The position numbers were made by a program, and so were the translations under genes. Positions 1-9,304 of a stretch of DNA of 21,052 nt are shown one piece after another. The notes beneath the pieces were generated by a model. The model made no database searches and was not told the origin of the DNA. It was given only the letters and a program-made list of their open reading frames with translations. The first letter of the stretch is position 1. Each line of letters opens with the position of its first letter. Location of the stretch: positions 1 to 21,052 of the forward strand of contig JAWQRM010000611.1 of NCBI GenBank assembly GCA_033557675.1, read 5' to 3'. The DNA comes from Coptodactyla brooksi. Its lineage: Eukaryota > Arthropoda > Insecta > Coleoptera > Scarabaeidae.

Positions 1-194
1 TCACCACTACGCCAAAATTTGTAGAGAGGATGCTCGACGCACGCTTCGCTAACCAAGTTAGCATCATCAGGAGCGATGAAAGACTGATGATGCTGAGCGA
101 TGAAAGACCAGTCTTTCATCGCTCCAAATGATGCTAACTTGGTTACTGAAGCGTGCGTCGAGCATCCTCTCTACAAATTTTGGCGTAGTGGTGA
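1..194. repeat. Large near-perfect palindrome, cut by window edge
   Basis: Bases 1-84 are the reverse complement of 111-194 with only about four mismatches. The outermost bases TCACCACTACGCC pair with GGCGTAGTGGTGA. The centre (85-110) carries a second copy of GAGCGATGAAAGAC (71-84 and 95-108), which forms a perfect 14-bp stem with 111-124 across a 2-base gap. The left arm may continue before base 1, so the full size is unknown. No protein is encoded. It could be a foldback-type element, the fused ends of an inverted repeat pair, or an assembly or replication fold-back artefact. Confidence 0.9.
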
Positions 195-203
195 CTTCGT
201 TTT

Positions 204-231
204 ACTTGGTTATAAAGCCAAAGGTTCCAAA
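204..231 (+). repeat. Dispersed repeat flank shared with 10933-10960
   Basis: Directly outside the palindrome, ACTTGGTTATAAAGCCAAAG is followed by GTTCCAAA. Nearly the same phrase, ACTTGTTACAAAGCCAAAGG then TTCTAAA, occurs at 10933-10960, also just outside an inverted-repeat structure. The two loci are probably copies of one element family. Confidence 0.6.
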
Positions 232-2137
232 CCCTCAACTTATTGTTACTGATATATTGAAGCTGTTTGTCAATATTTGATGTCAGCAAATCTTACGTAC
301 TATACTCCAGTTGCATTTTTGAAGTGTTAGAATTTACTGATCTAAATATTGGATTTGTTAAACATACAATGCCCTATAAAATAAAAGAGATTAGAAATAT
401 CTATTATATTAACTAAAACTACATTACAGTAAATGGACGAAAAAATAGTATATTTCTAATTGCACGGGGAATCAAGAATTATAAATAATATAGGTTCTTA
501 GTAGAATCGGAAGAAAGCTGTTTATTTGAGATCTAAAGCATTGACAATAAAACGTTATCAACTTCTAAACGTAAAACATGAAAACCTTCATGAGTAACAT
601 ATAATCTGAAGTAACAAAAAAAACTAGAAGGGATATCGTACTATAAATACCATATAATATATATGCTGTTAATTATAATGCTATTATGCATAGTTAATTA
701 TTATTGTATACAATTCAGTACATTGTATTGTGCGCGTATAAGCGCGTGTGGTTACAGCTGCATATAGTGTTATTATTATTATGATAATCGTGTTGCATAA
801 AGAAAGTAATAGAGTATGGAAATTTTTGTTGTATTTTTAAGTAGAAGTACTCGAATAGTAGAGTTAGAAAGCAGGATAAATGAAAAGAACACTACAGTTG
901 TCGTTAGCTGTCGATACCTTGTGGAATGCAAATGGTGTGAAAGAGAAACTATGACAAGGTGGCAAATTCTGAAATACAAATTTGAATTAATAGCTGAGAA
1001 GATGGGAGTGTTCTGGTTTCGAAAAGGTCTTGTAGGTAGTTGTATATGTGTGTTGTGGGTGTATTGATCTGTCCATTCAAAGAAGTGATAATAGGTTTGG
1101 CATCTATTAGTCTGCCCATCTAGTATTCTACAGTTAATTCAAGTAGGTAAAGAAAATATTATTTATTTATTATTCGTTTAAGTACAATATTTGATTGTTA
1201 TGTAAAAATGTATAACAAACTATATATAGAAGACCATATGACTAGATCATATGAGTTACATTGTTATATCCATCTATTAATTAATTATAAATACTTATAC
1301 AATAATTTGTTTACACTTGTTTAAAGCTATTTATTAAGTAAATTACATAAAACTCATTATAATAGTTTCATATATCCAGCAATATCGCCAATGATTTTCA
1401 ACGCTTTTCAGGACTGATAATATGCGTGATGCACGATAAGTCACTGGTAGGATCCAATCTTCTTCGCAATGTTTGTAACGGTTTGCAAAATTGTAAAACA
1501 CAAAACCGTATAGTATCAAAAAAGTAACAGTTTTTAAGGGTTTAATGATTAATAACACTGTCGATCTATTCATTATTCATCTATTCGAAAATGTTGAACT
1601 ATTCATATGCAAAGTTACGTGTTTAATTAGATGAACTAAACCGCATGCTTGACTTTTACCACAATGTACTAGACATGTTTTGCAAGAAAGTTAAATTTAA
1701 AATAGAATACAACGTCCCCATCTATGACCTTTCGCCCAGAATGCAATGCATATTTTCCTTTCCACATAACAGCTACCCTAAATAAGCTGCATACCGACTT
1801 CGTAGTAATGAAATTCTCGACCGATATAGATAACATAGAGAGTACTGAAAGCAAATATTCGATAGTTGAGTGTGTCTCAAGTGTGTCAAGTCTGTGCGTA
1901 TAAGACATATACCACTACGCTCTAGGCAAAATGTTCTGCAATCGATGGGCTCGGCTATGTAATAACTAAAGTAATCGAATACGCTATCACTTGACCCGTA
2001 TCTTTTTCCTTTTTGTTAGATTTTGAGTAATTGCTTTTAAGCAGCGACGTTGACTGCTCCTTTTTTGTCTGTGGTTGGTTTGTACTGCTTGGATTATAAA
2101 TCTTGTATAAATTTGTCGAATTTAACGAACGTTGCAT
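232..2137. other. Intergenic, no supported gene
   Basis: AT-rich DNA with short palindromes such as ATACAAT/ATTGTAT around 707-727. There are open frames of 76 codons (1343-1573, minus) and 79 codons (1669-1908, minus), but neither shows a family motif, a signal peptide or convincing coding character. I see no repeat ends I can name. Confidence 0.5.
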
Positions 2138-2171
2138 GTCTTTGGAGCAACTGAAGGGTTGCTCCAAAGAC
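2138..2171. repeat. Perfect 14-bp hairpin
   Basis: GTCTTTGGAGCAAC (2138-2151) and GTTGCTCCAAAGAC (2158-2171) are perfect reverse complements around a 6-base loop. It has no T-tract and no adjacent gene, so it is not a terminator. It may be the remnant of a short inverted-repeat element. Confidence 0.85.
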
Positions 2172-2307
2172 CGTCCTTTCTCTGGACCAAAATTATACTT
2201 TATAGTGTGGTGTGTATGTGTACTTATGAACAGCAAATTTCTGACAGCGCTGAAAAGATGTATCGGTTTACACGATGGGCACTAATAGCGCAACTTTTCT
2301 TGCCACC

Positions 2308-2663
2308 ATGGAAGAAACTTCTCGAAAGGAAATGCCAAACTTAATGTTGAACTAGAGCAACCGCTAAGAGGGTAAAAGGTATCAACTGTAACTTCCAATA
2401 AATAATCATTGGAATTACTGCAAAACCAGATTATTAATTATCGGAATCAAATCCTTAAAGTGTTAGGGCAATCTATAATTTATTTGCCCAAAAACAATGA
2501 AAAAATTGGCGATATCGAAGATTCTACTCGGAGGTCGTTTGCGACATAAAACAACAACGTGAAAATATAGACAGTTGTACCATTATCAGATGTGTACAGT
2601 TGTTTTACTCTCAGCAGCAATATGGTTGATAGATCTACAAACAACAGGCTAAAATCCGTCGTA
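2308..2663 (+). pseudogene. Possible decayed intronless ORF, unidentified
   Basis: An ATG in strong Kozak context (GCCACCATGG) at 2308 opens a short peptide starting MEETSRK. A +1 shift near 2330 leads to a frame that runs to about 2663 with four or five in-frame stops. That frame reads in polar, helix-like blocks: NVELEQPL, LLQNQIINYRNQILKVLG, KNNEKIGDIEDSTRRSFA and SNMVDRSTNNRLKSV. The amphipathic character suggests a degraded coding sequence, such as a retrocopy or a retroelement ORF1, but I do not recognise the family. The stop density is only modestly below chance for such AT-rich DNA, so this stays uncertain. Confidence 0.3.
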
Positions 2664-2689
2664 TGATAGTGAAATTTGGGCACGTAACG

Positions 2690-3084
2690 TATTTAATGGT
2701 ACATGAGTTCAAGTTACACAATACTCAAAACAAAGATTTATTCTGACCTTAGAATTGAGCTATATAACGGAGCTTGGAACTACTAAATTGATAGTTAGCC
2801 ATTCTTCTATTTAGGCAGCTAATGGATAGCGGGTGTTATTATTATTGAACTCAATAGAGAACTTTGTCATATTTATTTCAGTATTTTTTTCATTTAGTTT
2901 AATTAATTTTTGACGTAGAAAGCTAATTAATGTTAAGCAAGTACAACTAAGAATGGAATGCAAAGCAAGTTACAGGCTGGTTAGATTATTATTAACAAAC
3001 TACAAGCATAAATATGTCGTGTTGTTAATATTTTCTGGCATTGCTATGGCATGTTCTTTAAAGTTATTTTATACCTCATAACAT
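2690..3084. other. No gene seen
   Basis: AT-rich sequence leading into the LINE relic. It may contain remains of LINE ORF1 or the 5' region, but no motif could be read in either strand. Confidence 0.4.
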
Positions 3085-3592
3085 ATGAATAACTTGTGCT
3101 GTGCAGACCTAAATGTGGGATCTTTTATCCCCAGCCTTAACAAATTTTCAAATGATTTGAGTATGGTTACGATCTCTGAATCTTGGCATCAAGCCTATAT
3201 TAGAAACAAATATGTACTTATTCCGGGCTATTCCTTTATCAGAAAGAATCGTGAGTCGTGGGAGTAGTGTCGGAATGTGTATTTTATAAAATATTTTCTG
3301 AATGTGTAAAATATTTTCAAATACAACACTCTCAGCCCAATAACGGAATTGCAGTATTGAGCAATTTTGGGTAAATAGTGCTTTATTTTATGAGTAGTAT
3401 ATCGGCCACTACAGTGCTAACTGCGTTTTTTCTTGGTCACTTGGGAACTCAAGTAGTTATATTCTTCCTAACTTGTGAGGAACTTCTTTATTTCGGTTAC
3501 CTTTATATTGATGTTTTATATTGATGGCCAGTCTACTCAAAAACCTTTTGAAAATTATTGCTTCCATTGACATTAAACAAATGTTATTTGTG
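3085..3592 (+). pseudogene. LINE endonuclease (EEP/APE-type) relic
   Basis: This is the N-terminal endonuclease that nicks target DNA for LINE retrotransposition. The frame from 3085 has DLNVGSFIPSLNKF, MVTISESWH and VLIPGYSFIRKNR. These correspond to the conserved N-terminal strand, the catalytic SE(T/S)W block and the PGY..IR.DR block of Jockey/CR1-like endonucleases. A +1 frameshift near 3252 gives RGSSVGMCIL, the expected GGGV block. Further on, VVYRPL (3394-3411) matches the YRPP motif. GYLYIDVLY (3495-3521) stands where GDFN normally is, so the catalytic Asp/Asn are changed, and LLKIIASIDIKQMLFV (3545-3592) follows in a third frame. At least four frame changes make it dead. It sits in the right order before the reverse transcriptase at 4415. 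Confidence 0.85.
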
Positions 3593-4012
3593 TAGTAGAT
3601 ATGTCATACCTTGACACAGTACATTGTAAACAGTACAATATCAAACTACCAAAATCTTAGCCAGTTTTAGTTTTTCTTTTTTACGTATAGGTACAATAAG
3701 TAGTTTAGTCATGATAATTTTGTGTGTAACCTGGTTACCTGATTCTTTTATTTATGTTATATAAATAATACCGACGACAAAAACAAATACATTTTCATCA
3801 CATATTAACTAATCTTTTTGATATTTTCGCCCCTATCAAAAGAACTAAATTCATTACATTGGACATGCACTCTGGGAAGCGTGGTATGATGCTATGAAAA
3901 GGTGGAAATTACGGCAAAATTGCGGAAATTGCGGTGCAAATTAATTAATGCGGGTACAAATTGATGAAAAGCGAGTTTCTCTAATTTATATTTTTGGAAA
4001 CCGAGATAACAA

Positions 4013-4114
4013 TGGTCCCAGATGTGCAAACGTCTCGGAGATTTAGATATGGTCAAGCGCTGCGTGCCTGCACCGGAGGAGTTGCGAAATGCTGACAATA
4101 TAAGTATTTTTTGT
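4013..4114 (+). pseudogene. LINE linker region between endonuclease and RT
   Basis: The frame reads WSQMCKRLGDLDMVKRC then APEELRNADN. This resembles the W..L..LGL....(D/E)ELN stretch that precedes the reverse transcriptase in Jockey/CR1-type ORF2. It is in the same frame class as the RT fragment at 4415, which supports one contiguous element. The 594-4013 spacing from the endonuclease blocks is compatible with an almost full-length ORF2 backbone. Confidence 0.55.
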
Positions 4115-4414
4115 ACTTTGCGGCCATAATCCAATAAATTAGTATAGTGGAAACTGCCTTGTTGGGAAACGAAGTTTGCATTACTGCATATTTCCAAAAT
4201 TAGGTGTGTACAATGTTTTCCATAATATAAGAAGTAATTGATTGGGGTGTGATGGAGTTAATCTAATATAGAGGTATATTTCTCCAGTATTTGGAAGGCT
4301 GCACGTGAGAGAGACTTGTCAGTAGAAACCAAAGTATTATGCCATAAATTAGAAAACTACTTTAGAAGCATTGTGACACAATAATATTGTATCAGTTTGC
4401 CAATTTGTGGCTAA

Positions 4415-4640
4415 CTGTGCCGAGGTTTTAGACCTCAGAACAGTTCCGAGATTGCATTGTTAAATGTTTGTGATGACATAAGGGATGCAATAGATCGTAC
4501 TGTCACAACTCTTCTGGTATTATTGGATTATTTTAAGGCATTGGGTATTCATGCAATTTGTTTCTTTATGGTAAACGATGTATTATTGCCTTGTCGCTAC
4601 CGCAGAACCACCTTTTGGAGAAATAATGGGTGGGGATGAG
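4415..4640 (+). pseudogene. LINE reverse transcriptase relic (fingers to palm A)
   Basis: This piece of RT polymerised cDNA in non-LTR retrotransposition. GFRPQNSSEIALLNV (from 4424) matches the QSGFRP.HST..ALL block. DDIRDAID and LLVLLDYFKALGI follow and match DDI..AID...LLVLLDFSKAFD, whose last D is a catalytic residue; here it is replaced by G. Similarity fades after about 4560, and no YADD block could be found before the gypsy relic starts at 5134. The 3' end is therefore truncated or too eroded to read. The clade is best called Jockey/CR1-like. Confidence 0.85.
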
Positions 4641-5133
4641 AAAAGTACATACATATTCAGAAACGTGCATACTGTACGTTCAACATAGAAATGGATCTGT
4701 GCGGAGACGTCAACGCGTCAGGAAGAGAACGCGTACAGGAAGAGAAGAAGGTTAGGACAGCAATCTTATTCTCCTCAATTACTCATCCCAGCGTTCGTAG
4801 TTTTGGTTTGTTTTATGCACAAACACAGTCTCAACTATCATACAATGCCAGCGATTTTTAGTTATATTGCTTGGAAATATCGTATGAGATAACTCTCATA
4901 GAGTTGACAGGAGCGAGAGCTGCCCAATAAACTATCAAAATGGTACCATGTGTCTGTGTAAACTATCAATTTACTATCCTTTTGAACCTACCAATATTGA
5001 TCAGCATTGGCATGCTGATCATAAATGATGTGATATCCCATACCTGGGTGTTTTCGGAATATGATACTTTGTTGAGGTTCAGTGAAGACTAATAGACTAA
5101 GTAGTTAATATGCAATGAAATCATTTTCATTCG
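4641..5133. other. LINE/gypsy junction zone, no readable ORF
   Basis: About 490 bases between a plus-strand LINE and a minus-strand gypsy relic. It could hold the eroded RT C-terminus of the LINE or the eroded integrase of gypsy, but neither can be read. A perfect hairpin lies inside it (4998-5021). Confidence 0.4.
4998..5021. repeat. 10-bp perfect hairpin
   Basis: TGATCAGCAT (4998-5007) and ATGCTGATCA (5012-5021) are perfect reverse complements with loop TGGC. No function is apparent. Confidence 0.8.
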
Positions 5134-5505
5134 AAGGAACCGATAACGCGTCCGCGATGATGTTGTCGGTTGCTGAAATGTGCGCAAAACTCTTTGCGTT
5201 TTGAAAGCAAAAGCTAGTGGTTTGTGGTCAGTATAAATACAGAAAACTCGTGCTTTAAGAAAATATCTAAAGTACTTTATCGCCTAGTACTCTACATGTA
5301 GCTCTTTATCGTACGGGCTGTGTTCTCACTATTCGGGAAAAAGTTTGTGTGAGTAGAATGCCAGTAGCTGCGAGTTACTGTTTGTACTCTCTGTTATAAA
5401 GCAGCACCAAGAGCCATTTCAGAAGCGTCAGTGAAAGCAGCAATTGCCGCGTTATTGTTTGGATAAGTCAACAGTGCTGCCTAACCTTTTCTTGCATGCT
5501 TCAAA
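5134..5505 (-). pseudogene. Ty3/gypsy RNase H domain relic
   Basis: RNase H degrades the RNA strand during LTR-retrotransposon replication. On the minus strand the blocks come in family order. FEACKKRLGSTVDLS (5461-5505) is the connection segment. TDASEMALGAAL (5398-5432) is the first catalytic-Asp block. FYSHKLFPE and YDKELHVEY follow, then AIKYFRYFLKARVFCIYTDH (ending near 5225) with KPLAFAF. Finally AHISATDNIIADALS (5134-5186) is the C-terminal ADALS motif. Several stops and frame changes break it, and about 20 residues between KPLAFAF and the ADALS block are missing. Integrase, expected at lower coordinates, could not be read. Confidence 0.92.
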
Positions 5506-5532
5506 ACTTATCTGTCTGCTAAGTTTAGAAAA

Positions 5533-5740
5533 TAACAGTGCACCCTTTTACCTTGATAAAAGGATCACCATAATAAATCTCTTCAAGGCCAAAATTTAAA
5601 TTGAGGTGTACCCACCCGTAAGTCCATATGGTTGAACCATTAGCAGCATAAAGTTAATATCCAGTTTAGTTGTACGGTCCTGCAGCCCTGCCCATGGAAA
5701 CACCCTGAAGTCTGAGCCAGTGTCAAATAGGAACTGAGGG
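5533..5740 (-). pseudogene. Ty3/gypsy aspartic protease relic
   Basis: The gypsy protease matures Gag-Pol. The minus-strand frame shows PQFLFDTGSDFRVFP, with the catalytic DTGS at 5713-5724. A frame change leads to YAANGSTIWTYG (5613-5650), the usual second block, and then LNLNFGL and FIKVKGCTV down to 5533. The RNase H connection segment starts only about 30 bases later, so the whole reverse transcriptase core (expected 500-700 bases) is absent. Confidence 0.85.
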
Positions 5741-6135
5741 AAAATTTGAGAATACCGAAATAAGCGCGACTTTTCTGAAAAGTTGTAATAGAGTCAAAGT
5801 AGTCTTTTTGCGTGTGTTCTTAAAAAAAAATATCGGAAACGTACTGTTCGCGTGAAATTGCGTCTGAAAGACCTCTCCGCCGGGTGATGTTGCGCACTCC
5901 ATTTGCATAACTGGAAACCATTCACAAAACACTACATAACACTAAACTGCGTTTTAAACCATGTTTGGAGTAAAACACGAGAAATGTTATATAATACACC
6001 GTTATGGTGTATTTTATAACAATGTTGTAAAATATGAAATATATAAAAACCTAGGCTGCCATACATTAATTCTTTCACGAACACGCGTTTCACCATTGTT
6101 TCCACCACTTATTCCGGAATTCTCATACTTAGCCA
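5741..6135 (-). other. Gypsy gag-pol spacer, eroded
   Basis: This lies between the gag and protease relics on the minus strand. A 69-codon open frame (5723-5932) overlaps the protease start but shows no zinc knuckle or other Gag motif. A 105-codon frame on the plus strand (5961-6278) is antisense to gag and is not a gene. Confidence 0.45.
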
Positions 6136-6350
6136 TTATGTTATTAGCAAATATCGCAAGAACTGTGACAGTTTCAAAGTTTGCAAATGGCGTAAGAACT
6201 GCGATGGTTTCTTATCTTCAAGTTCTTCGTGCAATAAAAGCTTTTCAGTTTTTCTTACTTGTTAAGCTCGGGAAGTAACGTAATAATGTTTTCTACCTCG
6301 CACGCATATGGGAATTCTAATTGTGCAATGACAGTAAAATTCTGTTTTGT
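6136..6350 (-). pseudogene. Ty3/gypsy Gag relic
   Basis: This is the structural Gag of the LTR element. The minus strand reads IAQLEFPYACEVENIITLLP then ELNK, a stop, and EKLKSF, matching the W(F)AQ.E....V.DI(I/V)..PP..NKYEKLK region of insect gypsy Gags. A frame change then gives LLLHEELEDKKPSQFLRHLQ (about 6181-6240), matching the LL..EELGDRKPSQ(L/F)LRHL block, and SQFLRYLLIT. The normal residues between EKLKSF and LLLHEEL are mostly deleted. On the DNA, CGCAAGAACTGTGACAGTTTC and CGTAAGAACTGCGATGGTTTC form a 36-bp tandem pair inside this segment. Confidence 0.8.
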
Positions 6351-6365
6351 CGCATGTAATTTTAG

Positions 6366-7097
6366 ATAGGGCAAACTGACCATCGGACCTGGACAAACCA
6401 AAGAGGGGCTTTTCTGGGTAAAAAGGTAGTACACGTACATCAATACGAAAAATTCTAGCATTATCTTGTCAGTTATAGGCTTGTAGAAGTTCGAGAATTA
6501 AAACTCTTCAATAGCGTGAATGGAAACTATACTTTTTGATTTTATAGCAAAAATGCGTAATCCATCTGTAATGCTGGAGACCGTTTTTCCAATTTTAAAT
6601 TTTCTCACCTATAGATATAAAGAGGATGGCATTCGCAAAAAATCGATGTCGAGATTTTGATGGATCTTGAAAAATTAGGCTATTTGTAGCTTATGGTGGT
6701 TGGTCTGTCTGTCCGTCTCTCCATCTGCCCATCTGTGGTTCATTCAATTCTTACTGTATTAGACTAATCGAAACAATATTTTACATATAATCTTCTTATT
6801 ATACAATGTGGTAACAATAAGCGTTTCGTAAAAATTTACTAAACCTATATTCACTATTTAATATTTTACTTAACAGTCCTACGGGATAAGAGCGTATTTC
6901 GTTCTTAAACACGGTTATTGCTCTCCCCAAGAAAATGTTTGATATAAAGGTTGCATGACAGTGTAAGATTTAAGGGCCACTTTAGTTATTACATATCTTT
7001 AGTTATTTCATATTTTTGAAAAAAAAAATACTTCTGTATAAAATGTTTCTTAAACGCATCACATGCTTGAAACTCTTCACTATTTGGAACTATTTTA
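6366..7097. other. No gene; short TCTG-type repeat at 6704-6736
   Basis: This region lies upstream of the gypsy gag on that element's strand. It may contain leader or LTR remains, but no terminal TG..CA repeat pair was found. 6704-6736 is a degenerate tetranucleotide run (TCTGTCTGTCCGTCTC and onward). The phrase ATTTAAGGGCCA occurs at about 6969 and again at about 7191. Confidence 0.5.
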
Positions 7098-7260
7098 TAT
7101 ACAGGGTGTTAGGTTTATTCTAAAAACTACCCACCTTGAGATTCTTAAATGGAACACTGTAAGTTATTGTATTTTTGAAATTATTATGAGATTTAAGGGC
7201 CAAATTAATGATTATACATTAACGTACCGTTTGGACGTTATTTCACGTTCTTGAGAAAAG
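7098..7260 (+). mobile_element. Repeat terminus TATACAGGGTGTT, class uncertain
   Basis: TATACAGGGTGTT at 7098-7110 resembles the end of the TA-target element at 16987. After the first 13 bases the sequence diverges (AGGTTTATTCTAAAAACTAC). No matching AACACCCTGTATA end lies downstream, so this is a truncated copy or a different family with a similar tip. Confidence 0.4.
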
Positions 7261-7565
7261 ATGACAGGTGCAAAAGTATAACTTTTTTGAACTATTACTA
7301 TTCTTTTTAGCAAAAAAATGTTTCAAATAAAAGTTCAAAAAACGAGTCAAACTCGTCAAACTGCGGCAAAGGGTTAATAATAAATATTTAAATAATTTTT
7401 CTGAACAAAAAAGTTACATAATATTAGGTATGATTTGGTGTCTGTGCGATTATGGTCTCCAAAATCAAAACTATTAGGCATAGCTGGTAAAGCAATGGAA
7501 GTCATGTATTGCAACTAGATACTATCTAGAAAATTGCATGCTTTCTCATAGAGATATTGCACTAA

Positions 7566-8661
7566 CATGATTACTTGAGTTATTTGGACGATCTCGAAGG
7601 TCGCACGACAATTAGCGAGAGGCACGCAGTTGCCCTAAGAGCATTGACGAACGCACAACTTAAGAATATCCGCTTTTACAACTGCCGAGATGGTTCAAAT
7701 TATCAAGTGGTATTTGAGCGGCAATTTTTCGGGAGAAGTTATTGGAAGAACTTATCGGAAGAAGTAAATTTATTGGCAGTTGCTTTCGAAAATCATCTAA
7801 TTACATCGCATCGAACAATATTGCGTAGTGTCCATGAGTTTGAAACAATAATTTTTGTGACACGTTATCGCCAATGCCACTTGAAATTTGAATGAGCTCA
7901 TAATAAAAATTATTCAAGCTCATCAAACTATTTATCGAGGTCAGGAGGCATCTTTGAATCTTTCATTTAGTTTTATTTTTAAATATTATCAGAATTATTT
8001 TATTTTAGGGCGACCTTTTATTATAGTAAGAATGAAGTTTTTGTTCGTCCGAATACGTCATGTAACCGTTAATGATAAATATAGTTTACAATTACTAAAT
8101 ATCCTAAACAAGAATATGTCTATATTGCTCTCATTTAGAGAATAGGAACTCTATGAACTGCCTTCATTAAGGTCCGCTAATAAGCACATTTGGTCTATAA
8201 AGTCCAGCATGAGTTCAAAGAGACCCTATATTATTATCGCCTTCCAATCTAGGGAATAAAGTGATAAGAGGAATGACGCTTCCATTTTTACCACACCTTT
8301 ATTACTAATATTGAACTATATCTAAATTTAACAGACTATCCATGTGATGTTTCAAACTTATCGATGGAAGGAAAACGGTACGTTAATGTTTATAATATGT
8401 GTACAGCTTTTCGAAAAAGTTATTATATTTTCAAGGTTTATTGCAATCAATTATTCGAAACAATTAGAGAGTGTAAAGTCATCTAGGGTTCACATCAAAT
8501 TGAATATGGAGACCGATAATGCTTTTTAAAACGGTGTTAGTGCATATTGCCTTATTCTTCACTATACTATTGTACTGTATAGACCATTAACCGGTCTAGT
8601 GGTGAGAAAATTATTTAAGTTGAATGTAGTTGGAGTAGTGTTTAATGTAATTTGTTTTTAA
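7566..8661 (+). pseudogene. Decayed virus-like/mobile-element ORF A (capsid-like, tentative)
   Basis: About 365 codons of coherent but broken sequence. The frame from 7566 opens with LDDLEGRTTISERHAVALRA and a later HRTILRSV, stopping at 7893. One frame then carries most of the rest to 8661, with stops at 8143, 8257, around 8320 and 8527. A patch at 8337-8484 lies in a neighbouring frame. Short landmarks are SLNLSFSFIFKYY, ELYELPSLRSANKHIWSIKS (from 8146), PYIIIAFQ, NDASIF, RKSYY, AYCLILH and RPLTGLV. I recognise this landmark order as a family repeated in arthropod genomes near mobile or virus-like elements. My recollection is a double-jelly-roll capsid-type protein, but that is inference from memory and structure prediction would decide. 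It is clearly non-functional. ORF B follows 18 bases later on the same strand. Confidence 0.6.
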
Positions 8662-8679
8662 TTCGCTGCATCGTTGTAA

Positions 8680-9108
8680 GGTAATGGTGCAACCAGACCT
8701 GTTAAAGTTATTGACATACAAGCTTTCCAACTAAATAACGGTTTTCGCGTAAACGAGCTTCCAATTGGAGATGGGAAAAGCATTACACATTTTGTGTTTA
8801 AACCTGAAATTCCATTTAACAAACACAAAAAGTGAGAGAGAGGAAATGGGTGGAAAACAACTATCATACTAATTACAACAACGGATATGTACCATACAAC
8901 AAACTTATATAATATTTTAATCCAATTAACTAACAGCGTGGAAGCTGGAACGGGTATTTTGTTGGAAAAACCAATTATAATAAATTTAGAAAAAATATTA
9001 ACTGTCCTAGATTTGAAATGAGTCACGATGTTTGCATGATGATCGATGTTACCACGGTAAAGCACCTAGCTCTTGCGCAATTAAAAACGTTAGGATAACA
9101 CATACGTT
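8680..9108 (+). pseudogene. Decayed ORF B of arthropod mobile-element family, function unknown
   Basis: About 140 codons in at least four frame segments. 8680-8832 is open and reads RPVKVIDIQAFQLNNGFRV and later THFVFKPEIPF. 8835-8909 in another frame reads WVENNYHTNYNNGYVPY. Near 9003 comes CPRFEMSHD, and in a third frame from 9035 RCYHGKAPSSCAIKNV. The order VID(I/V)Q.F, HF.FKP, W...N.H..Y..G, CP, then a Cys/His-rich C-terminal block is one I recognise as a recurrent arthropod family of unknown function. The Cys/His block could bind zinc. A 135-codon open frame on the opposite strand (8658-9065) is its antisense shadow. The tight same-strand pairing with ORF A suggests both came in with one element. 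Confidence 0.6.
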
Positions 9109-9304
9109 TCTGACTGTGTAAGTTTTCATGTATTAACGGACATTTAATAAGGAATACTTATCCAATTTTCTATTTAATATGAACTGAGAGTTTAGAAGGA
9201 ATATACAGTGTGTGCGCAAGTAGGAATATACAGTAACTTACAAGGTAAATATTTTGGTTTCGAGGCACGCAATGAACCATGTTAATTTCGATACCATGTC
9301 AATT

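Noticed and set aside
1343..1908. Two minus-strand frames of 76 and 79 codons as possible small genes
   Set aside because: The Trp/Tyr-rich stretch in the first is suggestive, but there is no family motif, no conserved start context and no neighbouring exon signal that I can see.
2138..2171. Hairpin as a transcription terminator
   Set aside because: Stem-loop terminators with T-tracts are bacterial; this one lacks a T-tract and the DNA is eukaryotic in character.
3892..4197. 101-codon minus-strand open frame
   Set aside because: It overlaps the LINE linker on the plus strand, where W..L..LG-type similarity is visible. The minus frame has no recognisable content.
5961..6278. 105-codon plus-strand open frame
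   Set aside because: It is antisense to the gypsy Gag relic, which has recognisable blocks on the minus strand.
8658..9065. The longest open frame in the window (135 codons, minus strand), with hydrophobic stretches
   Set aside because: It is antisense to ORF B, whose plus-strand frames show ordered family landmarks. The hydrophobic segments come from reading AT-rich codons backwards.
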